Assembly: GCA_045652745.1 (NCBI GenBank)
Contig: JAZRUW010000013.1
Coordinates: forward strand, 1-25,704
Direction of reading: 5' to 3'
DNA: 25,704 nucleotides
Origin: RGIG2041 sp045652745
Lineage (GTDB): Bacteria; Bacillota; Clostridia; UBA1381; UMGS1253
How positions within the stretch are numbered: the first letter of the stretch is position 1; each line of letters opens with the position of its first letter. Below the pieces are notes generated by a model. It saw only the letters and a program-made list of their open reading frames with translations, made no database searches and was not told where the DNA came from. This document shows, piece by piece, positions 21,018 to 25,704 of the stretch. A program made the position numbers and the translations under genes.

Positions 21018-21060
21018 ATTTATTAAGAAATAAAAATTTAAATTTAAAGGAGAAAAAATT

Positions 21061-21363
21061 ATGATTAAACATATCGTTATGTGGAAATTACCGGAGGAAA
21101 AAGACGGATTAAACAAAGAGCAAATCGCGCAGAAAATTAAAGCATCTTTAGAAGCGCTTCCGGCAAAAATCAGTGAAATTGTATCGCTGCAGGTCGGTAT
21201 CAATTTTAATACCGGTGCCATGGCATATGATGTTTGTCTGGTAACGGATTTTAAAACGACTGCAGATTTGGATGCGTATCAGAAGAATGAATATCATCTG
21301 CAGGCGGCAAGCTATATCCGCGCCGTAAATGAAGGCAGAGTGGTGGTTGATTACGAATATTAA
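21061..21363 (+). CDS. Dabb (stress-responsive alpha/beta barrel) domain protein
   Basis: A 100-residue single-domain Dabb protein. The family pattern is clear: MIKHIVMWKL at the N-terminus, a helix ALPAKISEIVSLQVGINF, YDVCLVTDFKTTADLDAYQ, and YHLQAASYIRAVNEGRVVVDYE at the end. These dimeric ferredoxin-like barrels have varied or unknown functions, some enzymatic, so none is assigned. The start has AAAGGAG about 9 bases upstream and a consensus promoter before it. It is followed 12 bases later by the large secreted protein and shares its operon. Confidence 0.9.
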   Translation: MIKHIVMWKLPEEKDGLNKEQIAQKIKASLEALPAKISEIVSLQVGINFNTGAMAYDVCLVTDFKTTADLDAYQKNEYHLQAASYIRAVNEGRVVVDYEY

Positions 21364-21375
21364 AAGAGGTATTTT

Positions 21376-24300
21376 ATGAAAAAATTCATTGCAGGGTTTT
21401 TAAGCATTGTTTTATTACTTTGCATTTGTACTTTTCATGTATCGGCACAAACGGAAACGGTAGATGAAGAAAATTTTGAAACGGCATCGGAAAAGGTAGT
21501 GATTAACAATCATACCTTTTCTTATGCAGCACGTCCGAAGGATGGAGAAGCCGTAAATGCTCAGGCTGATTACGGGGTATTGATGAGTGATAAAACACAG
21601 TCTTCCAAAGTAAAAATCAATTTTAATGAATTGTATACGGGCAATTTTATTTATGAAATGGATTTTCGTCTGGAGAATAGGCTTTCTCAAGCTGCAAATG
21701 CCGTAAAATTAGTGCGTTTTTATAGAGAAAATACAGAGACCTCGCTCATTACATTAACGGATTCCAAAGAGGACGGTTATAAAATCCGTGTCTGCGGAAA
21801 AGATGAAAACGGAAATTATACTTATGTTTCGGGCGGAGATAACACAGGTAAATTAAAATATAAAACCTGGTATCATCTGCGTGTAAAAATAGATGTTGTA
21901 AAAGATGTTTATTCCGTTTATGTAAATGATTATCCGGTGGCTGAAAATCAAAAGCCATACCGTAATTCGTTTTCAAACGGTATAGATAATGTAATTATTA
22001 ACACCGACAGTGCGCTCGACAGTGCATTCTTGATTGATAATATATCCGTCAAGCGTGCGTTGTACATAGAATCCAATGTTTATAAAATATATAAAAACTG
22101 TATTTTCGGTGATTTTGAAGATACGCAGACAGATGAATTTTTGTATAATCTGCAATTGCCGATGCATTCGATTGTAAAGCTTTACAGCGATTATACTGCA
22201 AAGACTGTGCGTACGGGAAATGTAGAAGACGGAGACGTACTGGAGCTTGTTTCAAAAAAGGATGCATCCGTTAAAATCATTTATACCTTAAATCAGTTTT
22301 CAAATTCGAATGTGTATTATGTATCATCCAGTGGGAATGATTTCAATGACGGTTTAACACCTAATACGGCTTTTGCAAGCTTGAATCAAGCAAAAAATGC
22401 GGTAAATATTGCGAAAGCAAAGCAGCCGAACCGTGCTTATTATGTAAAAATTTTACCGGGTGAATATCAAATGGATGAACCGGTTGTATTTACAAAAACA
22501 GACGGCGGCAGCGCCGAATATCCGATTATTTACGAGCGCTACGGTGAAGGAGAGGTTATTTTTAAGGGCAGTAAAGTTATCGAAAAGGCGGAACCGGTAC
22601 AGGACAGTAAAATTTTAGATGCCGTGCTTTCGGATGATGCAAAAAGCAAACTTTTGCAGATTGATTTAAAGGCAGAAGGTATCAAAATTCCGCAAATGCC
22701 GGATAATTACGGTTTTGGTGCAGGCGGTGGTTATTATCCGCTTCGTGTATACATAAACGGTCAGGCGCTGACCGAGGCAAGATTTCCGAATGCGGGCGAT
22801 GTACAAATTCCGGTAAAGACGGTAAATAACGCGAAGACTTTTACTACAGACGGCGGTTATGATATAGAGTATTATGATAATGATGCACCGCTGTGGCGTA
22901 CAAAACTTTGGAATACGACGGACAGAGATATTTTTATTGCCGGTACAATTGCGCATGAGTATGCGTATAATCATCTGCGCGTAAAGAAATTTGATCCGCG
23001 AAATAAAAATATTGTTACGCAGGGACGAGGCAGTTATGCGCCGCCTATCGGTAAAAGCTATTTTTGGTTTACAAATATATTGGAAGAAATCGACGTGCCG
23101 GGCGAGTCGTATCTGGATGAAGAAAACGGTATTTTGTATTTCTATCCGTACGAAGATATGGTTAATGCAAAAATTGAGGTTTGTACCTTCGACAAAGAAA
23201 TGCTTCAACTAAATGATGCCGATTATATCACCTTCAAAAATTTAAATTTTGAATATTCAAACAAAAAATTTTTACTGGCAGAAAATTCGGATTACTTGAC
23301 CATAGACGGTTGCATCATGGCACATACCGGTGAAACCGCAGTGCAAATCAGCGGAAATCATACGTTAATTCAGAATTGTCATATCTACGATTTGGCCGGT
23401 GCGCGCGGCCTGGGCGGTATTCATCTGACCGACAGCGGTGACCGTGAAAGCTTAACAAGCGGTGCAAGCAAAATCACCAACAATAAAATCCACGATACGG
23501 ACGTGATTTACAACGTATCGCAGTCGCCGGCAATTTATATTTTAAATTCCGTCGGTACGGAAATTTCCAATAATGAAATTTACAACGGCACGGCATATAT
23601 GGTTCGTGTGACCGACTGCAATGACATTGTATTTAAGCGAAACGAAATCTATAATGCAGTAACGATGAGTTCGGATGCCGGTGCGGTGACTTGGGGCAGA
23701 GATATTACGCTGCTCGGATTTAAAGTGATTGAGAATTACTTCCACGATATCGGCAACAACATCGGTATTCGTGAGCAGGACTCGACGGGACAGGAGTGTA
23801 AGCGCATAGGCCAGCAGGCGCTCTTCCATGATGACGGCTCTTCCGGCCCGTATGCATACGGCAATATTTTCTATCAGGCAAAAACAAACGATACGAGAAA
23901 TACTTATACGTCTGTCAAAGCCAACGGCGGACAGTACGGTATCTGGGAAAATAATATTTTCATCGGCGGCGAAAGCGCAGCATATTTCAGTTCCTGGAGT
24001 ACGGGTCAAAATTATAACGGCAATAATGTGCAGGATATATGGTGGCTGAGAAACTATAATGTATATGAGCTTGAAAGTGACAAAGACGGTAGCGGCGGTA
24101 CGGCGATTTACTGGGACAGAATCAGCAATCCGGAATTAAACTTCTTTGAAAATGAGGTCTGGAAAGCAAAGTATAGCGACCAATACGGCGCATACTGGAC
24201 GCTCTTTACGCCGGAGAAAAAACAGGCGTTGGAAGCAGCATACGACTCGACGGTGAGCAATATCAAGAACAATCAGGCACTTTTGGATGCGGCAGCGGCG

Positions 24301-24861
24301 AAGAGAGCGTTACTGCTTAACACAAACATTATGAAAAATAATGTGCTGATAGATACATTAACGCCGCTGGAATATAAGAATACTGCAAATTATCATGAGG
24401 CAGAGGGCAGTGTAACGGCGAAATATACAACGGAGCAAGCGCAGAATTGGTTTAAAGCGTATGGTACAGACTTTGATTTCACCAAAAACGGTCTTACGGA
24501 AATACAAAAAACCGTTCCTGCTTTTGCGGCGATTGATTTTGATGCCATCGGTTATAAAGCACCGGAAAAGCAAAACGATTTTGAAATTTCTGATGTGACG
24601 CTGGAAAATCAAAATCTTTCTCTGACTTTGAAAAACTGTTCGGAACAGGCGCAGGACTGCAATTTGGTGTTGGCGGCATACAGTGGTGACAGATTGGTGG
24701 AAATAAAAGCAGTTTACAATTCTATGCGTTCTAAGGAAGCCAAACCGATTTATGTTACATTCAAAGCGGCAGTAAACGATGTCAAGGTATTTGTTTTAAA
24801 GGATTTTATAAACAAGCAACTTTCTAAACTTTCTTTAAAAGTTTCGGCACTGCAACCATGA
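21376..24861 (+). CDS. Large secreted right-handed beta-helix protein, probable carbohydrate-active enzyme
   Basis: A 1161-residue exported protein. Residues 1-24 are a signal peptide (KK, FLSIVLLLCICTF, cleavage near VSA|Q) without a lipobox. About 30-230 looks like a jelly-roll lectin-type domain; about 313 begins YYVSSSGNDFNDGLTP, the entry strand of a pectate-lyase-like parallel beta-helix. Near 560 comes FWFTNILEEIDVPGE and YLDEENGILYFYP, a signature of glycan-degrading beta-helix proteins that includes GH141-like members; coils with N-I-Y/N-K-I-H repeats run to about 860. Candidate acids are Asp767 (SSDAGAV) and Asp819/820 (FHDDGSSG). About 1065-1161 resembles an Ig-like module. No sortase motif or surface-layer repeats. 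GH141 includes fucosidase and xylanase, so a fucose link to the microcompartment is tempting but unproven. Confidence 0.8.
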   Translation: MKKFIAGFLSIVLLLCICTFHVSAQTETVDEENFETASEKVVINNHTFSYAARPKDGEAVNAQADYGVLMSDKTQSSKVKINFNELYTGNFIYEMDFRLENRLSQAANAVKLVRFYRENTETSLITLTDSKEDGYKIRVCGKDENGNYTYVSGGDNTGKLKYKTWYHLRVKIDVVKDVYSVYVNDYPVAENQKPYRNSFSNGIDNVIINTDSALDSAFLIDNISVKRALYIESNVYKIYKNCIFGDFEDTQTDEFLYNLQLPMHSIVKLYSDYTAKTVRTGNVEDGDVLELVSKKDASVKIIYTLNQFSNSNVYYVSSSGNDFNDGLTPNTAFASLNQAKNAVNIAKAKQPNRAYYVKILPGEYQMDEPVVFTKTDGGSAEYPIIYERYGEGEVIFKGSKVIEKAEPVQDSKILDAVLSDDAKSKLLQIDLKAEGIKIPQMPDNYGFGAGGGYYPLRVYINGQALTEARFPNAGDVQIPVKTVNNAKTFTTDGGYDIEYYDNDAPLWRTKLWNTTDRDIFIAGTIAHEYAYNHLRVKKFDPRNKNIVTQGRGSYAPPIGKSYFWFTNILEEIDVPGESYLDEENGILYFYPYEDMVNAKIEVCTFDKEMLQLNDADYITFKNLNFEYSNKKFLLAENSDYLTIDGCIMAHTGETAVQISGNHTLIQNCHIYDLAGARGLGGIHLTDSGDRESLTSGASKITNNKIHDTDVIYNVSQSPAIYILNSVGTEISNNEIYNGTAYMVRVTDCNDIVFKRNEIYNAVTMSSDAGAVTWGRDITLLGFKVIENYFHDIGNNIGIREQDSTGQECKRIGQQALFHDDGSSGPYAYGNIFYQAKTNDTRNTYTSVKANGGQYGIWENNIFIGGESAAYFSSWSTGQNYNGNNVQDIWWLRNYNVYELESDKDGSGGTAIYWDRISNPELNFFENEVWKAKYSDQYGAYWTLFTPEKKQALEAAYDSTVSNIKNNQALLDAAAAKRALLLNTNIMKNNVLIDTLTPLEYKNTANYHEAEGSVTAKYTTEQAQNWFKAYGTDFDFTKNGLTEIQKTVPAFAAIDFDAIGYKAPEKQNDFEISDVTLENQNLSLTLKNCSEQAQDCNLVLAAYSGDRLVEIKAVYNSMRSKEAKPIYVTFKAAVNDVKVFVLKDFINKQLSKLSLKVSALQP

Positions 24862-24877
24862 TACACATAAAACAGTA

Positions 24878-24935
24878 CACAAAGGGCGAGTGTTCTTAAG
24901 AATATTCGCCCTTTGTGTGTTGTTTTTTTATTTTG
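24878..24935 (+). terminator. Terminator of the Dabb/beta-helix operon
   Basis: CACAAAGGGCGA (24878-24889) and TCGCCCTTTGTG (24906-24917) form a 12-base-pair stem; GTTGTTTTTTTATTTT follows on plus. Confidence 0.85.
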
Positions 24936-24984
24936 ATAGTAGTAGACCAAAAATTTGTGCTAAAATAAAACCGAGGTGAAGATC

Positions 24985-25506
24985 ATGAAAAATTTAAACG
25001 GTTTTATAATGCTACATAGAAAGATAATAGATTGGGAATGGTATGAAGATGCCAATGTGCGCAGTGTGTTTATACATCTTTTGTTGCTTGCAAGCTTTAA
25101 ACCGACGAGATGGCAAGGGATAGAGCTTTTGCCCGGGCAGGTGGTAACGAGCAATGCACATCTGGCAGAGAAACTCGGGATAAGTGTAATGCAGGTGCGT
25201 AATGCATTAAAAAAATTACAGGCATCAGGAGAAATTTACGTAAAAACAACAAACAAATTTACGCTTGTAACCCTTGCAAATTGGGCACTTTATCAAATCG
25301 GAGAAGAAAAAACAACAAACAAAGAACAAACAAATAACAATCAAACAACAAACAAACAACAACATCGTAATAATGTAAATAATGTTAATAATGTAAATAA
25401 GTATAAGGCTGCGCCCAAACTGCAGGTTTTTAATGCAGATAAATATGATTATGAGGCAATCCGTAAACGTGCAAGAGAAAAAATCAGAGAAAAGATTGCG
25501 AGATGA
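24985..25506 (+). CDS. Phage-type DnaD-like winged-helix protein
   Basis: A 173-residue protein resembling the N-terminal domain of phage replication organisers. The start, GFIMLHRKIIDWEWYEDANV, followed by VFIHLLLLASFKP, WQGIELLPGQVVTS and a winged helix (LAEKLGISVMQVRNALKKLQ), is the common pattern. An Asn/Gln/Thr/Lys-rich low-complexity linker (about 107-140) leads to a short basic C-terminal helix (ADKYDYEAIRKRAREKIREK). Such proteins usually sit in prophages beside a DnaC-like loader; none is near, so this is a stand-alone or remnant gene placed close to oriC. ATG 24985 is chosen because GAGGTGA lies about 7 bases upstream; GTG 24976 would overlap that site. Confidence 0.8.
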   Translation: MKNLNGFIMLHRKIIDWEWYEDANVRSVFIHLLLLASFKPTRWQGIELLPGQVVTSNAHLAEKLGISVMQVRNALKKLQASGEIYVKTTNKFTLVTLANWALYQIGEEKTTNKEQTNNNQTTNKQQHRNNVNNVNNVNKYKAAPKLQVFNADKYDYEAIRKRAREKIREKIAR

Positions 25507-25517
25507 CCGATAGGTGC

Positions 25518-25535
25518 GCATGCTGCAGAGCATGC
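25518..25535. other. Short hairpin after the DnaD-like gene
   Basis: GCATGCT and AGCATGC pair perfectly around GCAG. No strong U-run follows, so a weak terminator or palindromic element. Confidence 0.4.
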
Positions 25536-25569
25536 CTGCCTTTACGGAAGCATTATAATTTGCGCATAC

Positions 25570-25593
25570 AAAAAGGAACGGCATCGCCGTTCC
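25570..25593 (-). terminator. Terminator of small gene copy 2
   Basis: GGAACGGC (25575-25582) and GCCGTTCC (25586-25593) form a stem with a 3-base loop; on the minus strand TTTTT follows. It begins seven bases after the stop codon and resembles the trmB terminator (both built on GAACGGC/GCCGTTC). Confidence 0.8.
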
Positions 25594-25600
25594 CTTAGTA

Positions 25601-25704
25601 TTATTCTTCAGCGCTAATATAGGCATCTTCCATTGCACATTGCATGGCTTTTAACTCTTCAATCATATCCGTGATTTTGTTGAAGATTTGAAAATACAGC
25701 TCTT
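25601..25704 (-). CDS. Conserved small protein (copy 2), cut by the window edge
   Basis: Partial frame whose translation begins ELYFQIFNKITDMIEEL and ends AMQCAMEDAYISAEE before TAA at 25601. It matches the 36-residue protein at 8968-9078 almost residue for residue in the first half and keeps the Q-C, M-E and Y-I-S positions in the second. The start codon lies beyond the edge. As in copy 1 an intrinsic terminator follows at once, indicating a tiny single-gene transcription unit. Confidence 0.65.
   Translation of the reverse strand, partial: ELYFQIFNKITDMIEELKAMQCAMEDAYISAEE

Noticed and set aside
20919..21221. 100-codon minus-strand frame overlapping the Dabb gene
   Set aside because: Hydrophobic low-complexity shadow over the promoter and start of the Dabb gene; no supporting signals.
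22666..23208. 180-codon minus-strand frame inside the beta-helix gene
   Set aside because: Antisense shadow; composition rich in Ile, Arg and Cys with no recognisable motif, while the plus-strand protein is clearly real.
24895..24970. CRISPR-like or tandem repeat near the AT-rich gap before the DnaD-like gene
   Set aside because: Only a terminator stem and a short TAGTAGTAG run; no repeated unit with spacers is present anywhere in the window.

Overview
The window looks like part of the chromosome of an anaerobic, gut-type Clostridia (Firmicutes), and it spans the replication origin. The evidence is the gene order dnaA-dnaN-S4 protein-recF-remB-gyrB, strong AGGAGG-type ribosome binding sites, two perfect parS sites of Bacillus type, and a glycyl-radical-enzyme microcompartment locus. 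I cannot name the genus. Every real gene left of about 20.7 kb is on the minus strand, except for nothing visible on plus; the three genes to the right of about 21.0 kb are on plus, and a small partial gene at the right edge is on minus. This strand switch is what is expected around oriC.

Region 1 (1-8756) is most of a bacterial microcompartment (BMC) locus for vitamin-B12-independent 1,2-propanediol use, of the fucose/rhamnose type. In transcription order it holds a HAD phosphatase, a glycyl radical diol dehydratase, its radical-SAM activase, a PduU/EutS-type shell protein, a PduV/EutP-type GTPase, then a second promoter with an operator-like palindrome. After that come a class II (fuculose-phosphate type) aldolase, a GlcG/HbpS-like protein, a zinc alcohol dehydrogenase with an in-frame unrecognised upstream domain, and two hexameric shell proteins. 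The cluster continues off the left edge: a ribosome binding site is visible at 1-8. The aldolase would make lactaldehyde, alcohol dehydrogenase would interconvert lactaldehyde/propanediol or propionaldehyde/propanol, and the radical enzyme would dehydrate propanediol to propionaldehyde. The CoA-acylating aldehyde dehydrogenase, PduL-type phosphotransacylase and pentameric shell protein usual in such loci are not in the window.

Region 2 (8757-10246) is a small-element zone: several terminators, TGTAG-led palindromic repeats, a 36-codon gene whose relative reappears at the right edge, a promoter-hairpin-terminator unit that looks like a real small RNA or leader, trmB, and a 149-bp nested multi-branched foldback element.

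Region 3 (10247-20774) is the core replication and segregation block: serS, a membrane coiled-coil protein, a DUF4446 protein, parB, parA, two parS sites (one embedded in a 40-bp palindrome that also looks like the gyrB terminator), gyrB, remB, recF, an S4-domain protein, dnaN and dnaA. The dnaA-dnaN gap carries a recognisable unwinding element (tandem DnaA boxes, G/C cluster, TAG trios, AT-rich DNA); more DnaA boxes lie upstream of dnaA.

Region 4 (20990-25704, plus strand) holds a Dabb-domain protein and a large secreted right-handed beta-helix protein in one operon with its own promoter and terminator, then a solitary phage-type DnaD-like winged-helix protein, and the second copy of the small gene, cut by the window edge.
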